NCBI RefSeq assembly: GCF_001559075.2
Contig: NZ_CP014015.2
Location: 4,340,001-4,404,000, forward strand
Origin: Citrobacter amalonaticus
Lineage (GTDB): Bacteria; Pseudomonadota; Gammaproteobacteria; Enterobacterales; Enterobacteriaceae
Direction of reading: 5' to 3'
Length of the DNA stretch: 64,000 nucleotides
Shown here: positions 44,468-53,040 of the stretch, piece by piece
Layout: each line of letters starts with the position of its first letter
Numbering within the stretch: the first letter of the stretch is position 1
Program-made: the position numbers and the translations under genes
Notes under the pieces: model-generated
Told to the model about the DNA's origin: nothing
What the model saw: only the letters and a program-made list of their open reading frames with translations
Databases searched by the model: none

Positions 44468-45856
44468 ATGGCACGACAAAATGAGAAAAATAATCGTTAT
44501 CTTTTAAGTGACTGGAAGCCGGAAAATCCCGCATTTTGGGAGAATAAAGGAAAACACATAGCACGAAGAAACCTTTGTATATCAGTCGCTTGCCTATTGC
44601 TTGCCTTCTGTGTCTGGATGTTGTTCAGCGCCGTCGCCGTTAATCTCAATAAAATCGGTTTTAATTTCACTACCGATCAACTCTTTTTATTAACCGCATT
44701 ACCTTCACTTTCTGGTGCAATATTACGCGTTCCCTACTCCTTTATGGTACCCCTATTTGGCGGACGTCGCTGGACGGTTTTTAGTACCGCAATCCTGATT
44801 ATTCCTTGCGTCTGGCTCGGCTTTGCGGTGCAAAATACCACCACTCCTTTCGAGGTATTTATCGTCATCGCGCTGCTGTGCGGTTTTGCTGGCGCAAACT
44901 TTGCGTCCAGCATGGGTAACATCAGCTTCTTTTTCCCAAAAGCGAAGCAAGGCAGCGCGCTGGGGGTGAACGGAGGGCTGGGTAATCTGGGCGTCAGCGT
45001 GATGCAACTCGTCGCGCCGCTGGTGATCTTTCTGCCGATCTTCGCCTTCCTCGGCGTTCAGGGCATACCGCAACCCGATGGGTCACTGCTCTCACTGGCA
45101 AACGCCGCCTGGATCTGGGTGCCACTGCTGGCGATTGCCACGATTGCCGCCTGGCTGGGCACTAATGACATCGCCAGCTCTAAAGCCTCTATCGCCTCTC
45201 AGTTACCGGTGCTCAAGCGCTTACACCTCTGGCTGTTGAGCCTGCTCTATCTGGCCACATTCGGATCGTTTATCGGCTTTTCCGCGGGCTTTGCCATGCT
45301 GGCGAAGACGCAGTTCCCCGACGTGAATATCCTCAATCTGGCGTTTTTTGGCCCGTTTATCGGCGCGCTGGCGCGTTCTGCGGGCGGCGTCATCTCCGAT
45401 AAGTTCGGCGGCGTCCGGGTGACGCTGATTAACTTCATTTTTATGGCCCTGTTCTCGGCCCTGCTGTTCCTGACCCTGCCCGGCTCGGGTTCCGGCAGCT
45501 TTATCGCCTTCTATCTGGTCTTTATGGGGCTGTTCCTGACCGCCGGTCTGGGCAGCGGCTCTACCTTCCAGATGATCGCCGTCATCTTCCGCCAGCTCAC
45601 CATGTACAAGGTGAAACTGCGTGGTGGAAGCGACGAACAGGCCCAGCGTGAAGCGGTGACCGACACCGCCGCCGCGCTGGGCTTTATTTCCGCTATTGGC
45701 GCCGTCGGCGGTTTTTTCATTCCTAAAGCCTTCGGCAGTTCGCTGGCGATGACCGGTTCTCCCGTCGGCGCCATGAAAATCTTTCTGGTGTTTTACATCG
45801 TCTGCGTGCTGGTGACCTGGCTGGTCTATGGCCGCCGTAAACCGAAGCAAAAATAA
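44468..45856 (+). CDS. narU: Nitrate/nitrite transporter NarU
   Basis: A 462-residue MFS protein of the nitrate/nitrite porter family, the E. coli NarU length, with 12 predicted helices and the nitrate signature GNLGVSVMQLVAPLV and a second copy around GFISAIGAVGGFF. It moves nitrate in and nitrite out. The start at 44468 (MARQNEKNN) follows GAGGGG; longer in-frame starts lack support. In E. coli narU is expressed in stationary phase with narZYWV, which follows here. Confidence 0.96.
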   Translation: MARQNEKNNRYLLSDWKPENPAFWENKGKHIARRNLCISVACLLLAFCVWMLFSAVAVNLNKIGFNFTTDQLFLLTALPSLSGAILRVPYSFMVPLFGGRRWTVFSTAILIIPCVWLGFAVQNTTTPFEVFIVIALLCGFAGANFASSMGNISFFFPKAKQGSALGVNGGLGNLGVSVMQLVAPLVIFLPIFAFLGVQGIPQPDGSLLSLANAAWIWVPLLAIATIAAWLGTNDIASSKASIASQLPVLKRLHLWLLSLLYLATFGSFIGFSAGFAMLAKTQFPDVNILNLAFFGPFIGALARSAGGVISDKFGGVRVTLINFIFMALFSALLFLTLPGSGSGSFIAFYLVFMGLFLTAGLGSGSTFQMIAVIFRQLTMYKVKLRGGSDEQAQREAVTDTAAALGFISAIGAVGGFFIPKAFGSSLAMTGSPVGAMKIFLVFYIVCVLVTWLVYGRRKPKQK

Positions 45857-45875
45857 CAACATATTCACCGATGTT

Positions 45876-45985
45876 TTGTAGGCCGGGTAAGGCGCTTGCG
45901 CCTCTATCCGGCAAGAGTTTACGCCTGATGGCGACGCCGAGGCGTCTTATCAGACCTACAGGACTTATCCGGCCTACAAGACCCT
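45876..45985. repeat. BIME/REP-type repeat between narU and narZ
   Basis: The gap holds several palindromic units of the enterobacterial REP type, with GTAGGCCGGGTAAGGCG near the start, CGCC...CCGGC pairing, an inverted second unit (GCCTGATGGCGACGCC) and a closing TCCGGCCTAC that mirrors the first. Such elements stabilise mRNA and bind gyrase or IHF. Confidence 0.8.
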
Positions 45986-46004
45986 ATGGAGCAGGAGAAA
46001 TGTC

Positions 46005-49000
46005 ATGAGTAAACTGTTGGATCGCTTCCGTTACTTTAAACAAAAGGGTGACACCTTTGCTGACGGTCACGGCCAGGTGATGCATACCAACCGGGACTGG
46101 GAAGACAGCTACCGTCAGCGCTGGCAGTTTGACAAGATTGTCCGTTCCACCCACGGGGTGAACTGTACCGGCTCCTGTAGCTGGAAAATCTACGTCAAAA
46201 ATGGTCTGGTGACCTGGGAAACCCAGCAGACCGATTATCCGCGGACACGTCCGGATCTGCCTAACCATGAACCGCGCGGCTGCCCGCGTGGCGCCAGCTA
46301 CTCCTGGTATCTGTACAGCGCCAACCGCCTGAAATACCCGCTGGTACGTAAGCGTCTGATCGAACTGTGGCGCGACGCGCTGTCCATCCATGCCGATCCG
46401 GTGCTGGCGTGGGAGTCGATCATGAACGACCCGCTAAAGTGCCAGAGCTACAAACAGGTACGTGGGCACGGTGGATTCATCCGCTCCAACTGGAAAGAGC
46501 TTAACCAGTTAATCGCCGCCGCCAACGTCTGGACAGTGAAAACCTATGGGCCGGACCGCGTTGCCGGCTTCTCGCCGATCCCGGCAATGTCGATGGTCTC
46601 CTATGCCGCAGGTACCCGTTATCTTTCCCTGCTCGGCGGTACCTGTCTGAGTTTTTACGACTGGTACTGCGACTTACCGCCCGCGTCACCGATGACCTGG
46701 GGCGAACAGACTGATGTGCCGGAATCGGCCGACTGGTACAACTCCAGCTATATCATCGCCTGGGGCTCCAACGTGCCGCAAACGCGGACGCCGGATGCGC
46801 ACTTCTTTACCGAAGTCCGTTACAAAGGCACCAAAACGGTCGCCATTACCCCTGACTTCTCTGAAGTCGCCAAGCTAAGCGATCAGTGGCTGGCGCCAAA
46901 ACAAGGCACCGACAGCGCGCTGGCGATGGCAATGGGCCATGTGATCTTAAAAGAGTTCCACCTCGACAATCCCAGCGACTACTTCCTTAACTATTGCCGT
47001 CGCTATACCGATATGCCGATGCTGGTATTGCTGGATGCCCGCGAGGACGGCAGCTATGTGCCAGGACGAATGATGCGTGCCTCGGATCTGGTTGATGGTC
47101 TGGGTGAAAGTAACAATCCGGAGTGGAAAACCGTCGCCTGCAACAGCGCCGGTGAACTGGTGGTGCCTAACGGCTCGATCGGTTTCCGCTGGGGCGAAAA
47201 AGGCAAATGGAACCTTGAGTCGCTGGCGGCGGAAACGGAAACCGAGCTGACGCTGTCATTGCTCGGTCAACACGATGAGGTGCTGGGCGTCGCCTTCCCC
47301 TATTTTGGCGGCAACGAAAACCCGCATTTTCGCAGCGTGAAGCAGGAGCCGGTGCTGGTGCGCCAACTGCCGGTGAAGCAACTGACGCTTGCCGATGGCA
47401 GCCGTTGTCCGGTGGTCAGCGTCTACGATCTGGTGCTGGCAAACTACGGCCTCGATCGCGGTCTGGATGACGCGTACGGTGCGAAGGACTATTCCGAGGT
47501 CAAAGCCTACACCCCGGCTTGGGCGGAACAGATCACCGGCGTGCCGCGTTTCCAGATTGAAACCATCGCCCGTGAGTTCGCCGATACCGCGCATAAAACT
47601 CACGGACGTTCGATGATTATCCTTGGTGCCGGTGTCAACCACTGGTATCACATGGATATGAATTACCGGGGAATGATCAACATCCTCGTGTTCTGCGGCT
47701 GTGTCGGACAGAGCGGCGGCGGCTGGGCGCACTATGTCGGCCAGGAAAAACTGCGTCCGCAAACCGGCTGGCTGCCGCTGGCTTTTGCGCTGGACTGGAA
47801 CCGTCCGCCACGCCAGATGAACAGCACCTCGTTTTTCTACAATCACGCCAGCCAGTGGCGTTATGAAAAACTAACCGCCCAGGAACTGCTCTCGCCGCTA
47901 GCGGATGCTTCGAAATTCACCGGCCATCTGATCGATTTCAACGTGCGTGCCGAGCGCATGGGCTGGCTGCCTTCTGCGCCGCAGCTCAACCTCAACCCGC
48001 TGACGGTGAAAGCCAGCGCCGAAAAGGCCGGATTATCGCCTGCGGAGTACACCATTCAGGCGTTGAAATCCGGCGATATTCGTTTTGCCTGCGAACAGCC
48101 CGACAGCGGTAAGAACCATCCGCGTAACCTGTTTGTCTGGCGCTCTAACCTCCTTGGTTCTTCCGGTAAAGGCCATGAGTACATGCTCAAATATTTACTG
48201 GGAACAGAGAGCGGCATTCAGGGGGAAGCGCTGGGTTCCAGTGAAGGCATTAAACCGGAAGAGGTGGAATGGCAGTCAGCGGCGATCGAAGGCAAGCTCG
48301 ACCTGCTGGTGACGCTCGACTTCCGTATGTCGAGTACCTGTCTGTTCTCCGACATTGTTCTTCCCACTGCCACCTGGTATGAAAAAGACGACATGAATAC
48401 TTCGGATATGCATCCGTTTATTCACCCGCTGTCTGCGGCGGTGGATCCGGCGTGGGAATCAAAAAGCGACTGGGAAATCTACAAAGGCATCGCCAGGGTG
48501 TTCTCTGAGGTCTGTGTCGGCCATCTGGGACAAGAAACCGACGTGGTGCTGCAACCGCTGCAGCACGATTCACCGGCAGAACTTTCGCAGCCGTTCGACA
48601 TTCAGGACTGGCGTAAAGGGGAATGCGATTTAATCCCCGGTAAAACCGCGCCGAACATCGCCGTGGTGGAACGCGATTATCCCGCGACGTACGAGCGTTT
48701 TACCTCGCTCGGACCGTTGATGGACAAGTTGGGTAACGGCGGTAAAGGGATCTCGTGGAACACCCAGACGGAGGTCGATTTCCTCGGCAAGCTCAACTAC
48801 ACCAAGCGCGAAGGCCCGGCGAAAGGCCGTCCGCTGATTGAAACTGCACTGGACGCGTCGGAAGTGATCCTCGCCCTCGCCCCGGAAACCAACGGTCAGG
48901 TCGCCGTGAAAGCGTGGGAAGCGCTCGGCGCGATGACTGGTCGTGAACATACGCATCTGGCGCTCAACAAAGAAGACGAGAAGATTCGCTTCCGCGATAT

Positions 49001-49745
49001 CCAGGCGCAGCCGCGCAAAATCATCTCCAGCCCGACCTGGTCCGGTCTGGAAAGCGAGCATGTCTCCTATAACGCGGGCTATACCAACGTCCATGAGCTG
49101 ATCCCGTGGCGCACGCTCTCTGGTCGTCAACAGCTGTATCAGGACCATCAATGGATGCGGGCGTTCGGCGAAAGCCTCGTGGCTTATCGTCCGCCGATTG
49201 ATACCCGTAGCGTCAGCGAAATGCGGGAAATTCCGCCTAACGGTTTCCCGGAAAAAGCACTGAACTTCCTGACGCCGCACCAGAAATGGGGCATTCACTC
49301 CACCTACAGCGAAAACCTGCTGATGCTCACGCTGTCGCGCGGCGGGCCGATTGTCTGGATCAGTGAAACGGATGCCAAAGAGCTGGGCATTGAGGATAAC
49401 GACTGGATCGAAGCCTTCAACGCCAACGGCGCCCTCACCGCCCGTGCGGTGGTGAGTCAACGCGTGCCGCCCGGCATGACGATGATGTACCACGCGCAGG
49501 AACGCATCATGAATATCCCCGGTTCGGAAGTCACCGGGATGCGCGGCGGGATCCACAACTCCGTCACCCGCGTGTGCCCGAAACCGACCCACATGATTGG
49601 CGGCTATGCGCAGCTTGCTTACGGCTTTAACTATTACGGTACCGTCGGCTCCAACCGCGACGAGTTCATCATGATTAGAAAAATGAAAAACATTGACTGG
49701 CTGGATGATGAAGGTCGGGATCAGGTACAGGAGGCGAAAAAATGA
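46005..49745 (+). CDS. narZ: Nitrate reductase Z catalytic subunit NarZ
   Basis: A 1246-residue molybdoenzyme, E. coli NarZ length, reducing nitrate to nitrite with quinol electrons on the cytoplasmic face. The N-terminal FS0 cluster region is HGVNCTGSCSWKIYVKNG, with His as an iron ligand; the molybdenum-ligand aspartate lies in WYCDLPPASPMTWGEQTDVPE. It binds bis-MGD. The N-terminus lacks a true export signal. NarZ is the stationary-phase (RpoS-dependent) counterpart of NarG in E. coli; linkage to narU and the W/V genes supports narZ rather than narG. The stop overlaps narY. Confidence 0.97.
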   Translation: MSKLLDRFRYFKQKGDTFADGHGQVMHTNRDWEDSYRQRWQFDKIVRSTHGVNCTGSCSWKIYVKNGLVTWETQQTDYPRTRPDLPNHEPRGCPRGASYSWYLYSANRLKYPLVRKRLIELWRDALSIHADPVLAWESIMNDPLKCQSYKQVRGHGGFIRSNWKELNQLIAAANVWTVKTYGPDRVAGFSPIPAMSMVSYAAGTRYLSLLGGTCLSFYDWYCDLPPASPMTWGEQTDVPESADWYNSSYIIAWGSNVPQTRTPDAHFFTEVRYKGTKTVAITPDFSEVAKLSDQWLAPKQGTDSALAMAMGHVILKEFHLDNPSDYFLNYCRRYTDMPMLVLLDAREDGSYVPGRMMRASDLVDGLGESNNPEWKTVACNSAGELVVPNGSIGFRWGEKGKWNLESLAAETETELTLSLLGQHDEVLGVAFPYFGGNENPHFRSVKQEPVLVRQLPVKQLTLADGSRCPVVSVYDLVLANYGLDRGLDDAYGAKDYSEVKAYTPAWAEQITGVPRFQIETIAREFADTAHKTHGRSMIILGAGVNHWYHMDMNYRGMINILVFCGCVGQSGGGWAHYVGQEKLRPQTGWLPLAFALDWNRPPRQMNSTSFFYNHASQWRYEKLTAQELLSPLADASKFTGHLIDFNVRAERMGWLPSAPQLNLNPLTVKASAEKAGLSPAEYTIQALKSGDIRFACEQPDSGKNHPRNLFVWRSNLLGSSGKGHEYMLKYLLGTESGIQGEALGSSEGIKPEEVEWQSAAIEGKLDLLVTLDFRMSSTCLFSDIVLPTATWYEKDDMNTSDMHPFIHPLSAAVDPAWESKSDWEIYKGIARVFSEVCVGHLGQETDVVLQPLQHDSPAELSQPFDIQDWRKGECDLIPGKTAPNIAVVERDYPATYERFTSLGPLMDKLGNGGKGISWNTQTEVDFLGKLNYTKREGPAKGRPLIETALDASEVILALAPETNGQVAVKAWEALGAMTGREHTHLALNKEDEKIRFRDIQAQPRKIISSPTWSGLESEHVSYNAGYTNVHELIPWRTLSGRQQLYQDHQWMRAFGESLVAYRPPIDTRSVSEMREIPPNGFPEKALNFLTPHQKWGIHSTYSENLLMLTLSRGGPIVWISETDAKELGIEDNDWIEAFNANGALTARAVVSQRVPPGMTMMYHAQERIMNIPGSEVTGMRGGIHNSVTRVCPKPTHMIGGYAQLAYGFNYYGTVGSNRDEFIMIRKMKNIDWLDDEGRDQVQEAKK

Positions 49746-51286
49746 AGATACGCTCACAGGTTGGCATGGTACTGAACCTCGATAAATGCATTGGCTGCCA
49801 CACCTGCTCCGTCACCTGTAAAAACGTCTGGACCGGACGTGAAGGGATGGAGTACGCGTGGTTTAACAACGTCGAGACGAAACCCGGCATCGGTTATCCA
49901 AAAAACTGGGAAGACCAGGAGGAATGGCAAGGCGGCTGGGTTCGTGACGTTAACGGTAAAATCCGACCGCGTCTGGGCGGCAAAATGGGTGTTATCACCA
50001 AAATCTTCGCTAACCCGGTCATTCCGCAAATCGATGATTACTACGAGCCGTTCACCTACGACTATCAGCATCTGCACAGCGCGCCAGAAGGCAAACATCA
50101 ACCTACCGCCCGTCCCCGTTCGCTGATTGACGGCAAGCGGATGGATAAAATCATCTGGGGGCCGAACTGGGAAGAGCTGCTTGGCGGCGAATTCGAAAAG
50201 CGCGCGCGAGACCGTAACTTCGACAAGATCCAGAAGGAGATGTACGGCCAGTTTGAAAACACCTTCATGATGTATCTGCCGCGCCTGTGCGAACACTGCC
50301 TGAACCCAAGCTGTGTCGCCACCTGCCCGAGCGGCGCCATCTATAAGCGTGAAGAAGACGGCATTGTGCTGATCGATCAGGATAAATGCCGCGGCTGGCG
50401 TCTGTGCATCAGCGGCTGTCCGTACAAAAAAATCTACTTCAACTGGAAAAGCGGCAAATCCGAAAAATGCATTTTCTGTTATCCGCGTATTGAATCTGGT
50501 CAGCCGACCGTCTGTTCCGAAACCTGCGTCGGGCGCATCCGCTATCTCGGCGTGCTGCTCTACGATGCGGACCGTATTGAAGAAGCGGCCAGCACCGAGC
50601 ATGAAACCGATCTGTATGAGCGTCAGTGCGACGTGTTTCTGAATCCGCATGACCCGGCGGTGATTGAAGAAGCGCTGAAACAGGGCATTCCACAGAACGT
50701 GATCGACGCGGCGCAGCGTTCGCCGGTCTACAAAATGGCGATGGACTGGAAGCTGGCGCTGCCGCTGCATCCGGAATACCGCACTCTGCCTATGGTCTGG
50801 TATGTACCGCCGCTGTCGCCGATTCAGTCTTACGCCGATGCGGGCGGACTGCCGAAAAGCGACGGCGTGCTGCCGGCAATCGAAAGCCTGCGTATCCCGG
50901 TGCAGTACCTCGCCAATATGCTGAGCGCTGGCGACACCGGCCCGGTGCTGCGCGCGCTGAAACGCATGATGGCGATGCGTCATTATATGCGCTCGCAGAC
51001 CGTGGAAGGCGTCACCGATACCCGCGCGGTTGACGAAGTCGGGCTGACCGTAGAACAGATTGAAGAGATGTATCGCTACCTGGCGATTGCCAACTACGAA
51101 GACCGTTTTGTCATTCCGACCAGCCACCGCGAAATGGCGCGTGACGCCTTCCCTGAGCGCAACGGTTGCGGCTTCTCTTTCGGCGACGGGTGCCACGGTT
51201 CCGATACCAAATTCAACCTGTTCAACAGTAGCCGCATTGACGCTATCAACATCACCGAAGTACGTGATAAGGCGGAGGGGGAATAA
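49742..51286 (+). CDS. narY: Nitrate reductase Z iron-sulfur subunit NarY
   Basis: A 514-residue electron-transfer subunit with four clusters: CIGCHTCSVTC, CEHCLNPSCVATC, CRGWRLCISGC and the later CIFCYPR group paired with CSETC. In the third group Trp replaces a cysteine, the pattern that makes one cluster [3Fe-4S] in NarH/NarY. It links NarV haems to NarZ. Overlaps narZ by 4 bp and narW by one base. Confidence 0.97.
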   Translation: MKIRSQVGMVLNLDKCIGCHTCSVTCKNVWTGREGMEYAWFNNVETKPGIGYPKNWEDQEEWQGGWVRDVNGKIRPRLGGKMGVITKIFANPVIPQIDDYYEPFTYDYQHLHSAPEGKHQPTARPRSLIDGKRMDKIIWGPNWEELLGGEFEKRARDRNFDKIQKEMYGQFENTFMMYLPRLCEHCLNPSCVATCPSGAIYKREEDGIVLIDQDKCRGWRLCISGCPYKKIYFNWKSGKSEKCIFCYPRIESGQPTVCSETCVGRIRYLGVLLYDADRIEEAASTEHETDLYERQCDVFLNPHDPAVIEEALKQGIPQNVIDAAQRSPVYKMAMDWKLALPLHPEYRTLPMVWYVPPLSPIQSYADAGGLPKSDGVLPAIESLRIPVQYLANMLSAGDTGPVLRALKRMMAMRHYMRSQTVEGVTDTRAVDEVGLTVEQIEEMYRYLAIANYEDRFVIPTSHREMARDAFPERNGCGFSFGDGCHGSDTKFNLFNSSRIDAINITEVRDKAEGE

Positions 51287-51981
51287 TGCAAATCCTCAAG
51301 GTGATTGGCCTGCTGATGGAGTATCCGGATGAGCTGCTGTGGGAGTGTAAAGATGACGCGCTGGCGCTGGTGAGACACGAGGCACCGATGCTCAACGACT
51401 TCACCGACGCCCTGCTCAGCGCGCCGTTGCTCGATAAACAGGCCGAATGGTGCGAAGTGTTTGACCGTGGGCGCGCCACCTCGCTGCTGCTGTTCGAGCA
51501 CGTGCATGCGGAATCGCGCGATCGCGGCCAGGCGATGGTCGATTTGCTGGCGCAGTACGAGAAGGTCGGGCTACAGCTTGATTGTCGCGAACTGCCGGAC
51601 CATCTGCCGCTGTATCTGGAATACCTGAGCGTACTGCCGGAAGCGGAAGCGCGCGAAGGTTTGCAGAACGTTGCGCCGATTCTGGCCCTGCTGGGCGGAC
51701 GCTTAAAGCAGCGCGACACGCCGTGGTATCAACTGTTCGATGCCCTGCTTTTCCTGGCGGGCAGTCCGCTGTCGAGTGACAGCGTCACAAAACAGGTAGA
51801 CACCGAGGCCCGTGACGATACCCGCCAGGCGCTGGATGCCGTCTGGGAAGAGGAACAGGTGAAATTTATCGAAGATAACGCCACGGCCTGTGACAGTTCG
51901 CCGTTACAGCAATATCAACGACGCTTTAGCCAGGACGTGGCGCCGCAGTACGTCGACGTCAGCGCGGGAGGCCCGAAATGA
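51286..51981 (+). CDS. narW: Nitrate reductase Z assembly chaperone NarW
   Basis: A 231-residue all-helical chaperone of the NarJ family (E. coli NarW 231). It holds apo-NarZY until the molybdenum cofactor and FS0 cluster are inserted and is not part of the final enzyme. Conserved segments are MEYPDELLW, LFEHVHAESRDRGQAMVDL and DHLPLYLEYLS. Starts at the last base of narY. Confidence 0.96.
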   Translation: MQILKVIGLLMEYPDELLWECKDDALALVRHEAPMLNDFTDALLSAPLLDKQAEWCEVFDRGRATSLLLFEHVHAESRDRGQAMVDLLAQYEKVGLQLDCRELPDHLPLYLEYLSVLPEAEAREGLQNVAPILALLGGRLKQRDTPWYQLFDALLFLAGSPLSSDSVTKQVDTEARDDTRQALDAVWEEEQVKFIEDNATACDSSPLQQYQRRFSQDVAPQYVDVSAGGPK

Positions 51982-52658
51982 TACAGTTCCTGAACGTCTT
52001 TTTTTACGACATCTACCCCTATCTCTGCGGGACGGTGTTTATCCTTGGCAGTTGGCTGCGCTATGACTACGGGCAGTACACCTGGCGGGCGTCCTCCAGT
52101 CAGATGCTGGACAAGCGCGGGATGGTTCTGTGGTCGAATCTGTTCCACATCGGCATTCTGGGGATCTTCTTTGGTCACCTGTTCGGGATGTTAACCCCAC
52201 ACTGGATGTACGCCTGGTTCCTGCCGGTTGCGGTGAAACAACAGATGGCAATGATTGCCGGCGGGATCTGCGGCGTACTGACGCTGGTCGGCGGTGCGGG
52301 ATTGCTGGTGCGTCGTCTGACTAACTCTCGCGTCCGGGCCACCTCATCCACGGCAGATATCCTGATTCTCTGCATTCTGCTGATTCAGTGCATTCTGGGC
52401 TTAAGCACAATACCCTTCTCCGCACAGCACCCGGACGGCAGTGAAATGCTGAAACTGGTGGAATGGGCACAGTCGGTTGTCACCTTCCGTGGCGGCGCCT
52501 CAGCCCACCTCGACGGCGTGGCGTTTATCTTCCGCGTGCATCTGGTGCTGGGAATGACCATCTTCCTGATCTTCCCGTTCACCCGTCTGGTTCACGTCTG
52601 GAGCGCGCCATTTGAGTACTTCAGTCGTCGCTACCAGATCGTTCGTTCTCGTCGCTAG
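51978..52658 (+). CDS. narV: Nitrate reductase Z cytochrome b subunit NarV
   Basis: A 226-residue inner-membrane haem b protein with five predicted helices and paired histidines for two haems (HIGILGIFFGHLFGM and the RVHLVLGM...RLVHVW region). It oxidises quinol and passes electrons to NarY. Overlaps narW by 4 bp; last gene of the operon. Confidence 0.97.
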   Translation: MIQFLNVFFYDIYPYLCGTVFILGSWLRYDYGQYTWRASSSQMLDKRGMVLWSNLFHIGILGIFFGHLFGMLTPHWMYAWFLPVAVKQQMAMIAGGICGVLTLVGGAGLLVRRLTNSRVRATSSTADILILCILLIQCILGLSTIPFSAQHPDGSEMLKLVEWAQSVVTFRGGASAHLDGVAFIFRVHLVLGMTIFLIFPFTRLVHVWSAPFEYFSRRYQIVRSRR

Positions 52659-52858
52659 CCTCCTTGCCCGGTCGCGGAAAACGCACCGGGCCATTTCTTA
52701 AATCCCTGGAATTTCTGTTTAAGACAGTGATCTTTACCACCTGATTCAGAGCAATCTTCCAGACATAATCTTAAATCCCATACATTAATCCAGTGATTTT
52801 CATCTTCGTAGACAGGTTTCTTATCACGCTGAATTAAAACCATTTCATTTGTCATCAC
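52655..52858 (-). CDS. Possible small protein, 67 aa
   Basis: A minus-strand frame of 67 codons in the 382-bp gap after narV (MTNEMVLIQRDKKPVYEDEN near the start, several Cys and Trp). The upstream site is poor, its 3' end runs through the narV hairpin and overlaps the last four bases of narV. Recognised by nothing I know. It may be a real small gene with a shorter end in relatives, or chance. Confidence 0.3.
   Translation of the reverse strand: MMTNEMVLIQRDKKPVYEDENHWINVWDLRLCLEDCSESGGKDHCLKQKFQGFKKWPGAFSATGQGG
52666..52691. terminator. Terminator of narUZYWV region (GCCCGG type)
   Basis: Stem GCCCGGT / ACCGGGC (7 bp) with a 12-base loop, 7 bp after narV, followed by CATTTCTT. Confidence 0.65.
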
Positions 52859-53040
52859 ATCACGGCAATAAGAAAATTGTCAGGAAATTTTATTTATTCA
52901 TTTGTTTTTAATTGCGTCAATTATCGACCCTGTCGAATCCTCCCTGTCATTATTCACTTTGCAATAAATAAAATGGAAATGAAGTTATTAAGAAAGAAAC
53001 CTGGATGGGTTTCTTTGCTAATAGTCACTTAAGGATATGG

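Noticed and set aside
48630..49757. A 375-codon minus-strand open frame opposite the end of narZ
   Set aside because: Shadow frame of a well-supported gene.
49754..51196. A 480-codon minus-strand open frame opposite narY
   Set aside because: It mirrors the strongly biased codons of narY, has no ribosome site and no recognisable protein features.
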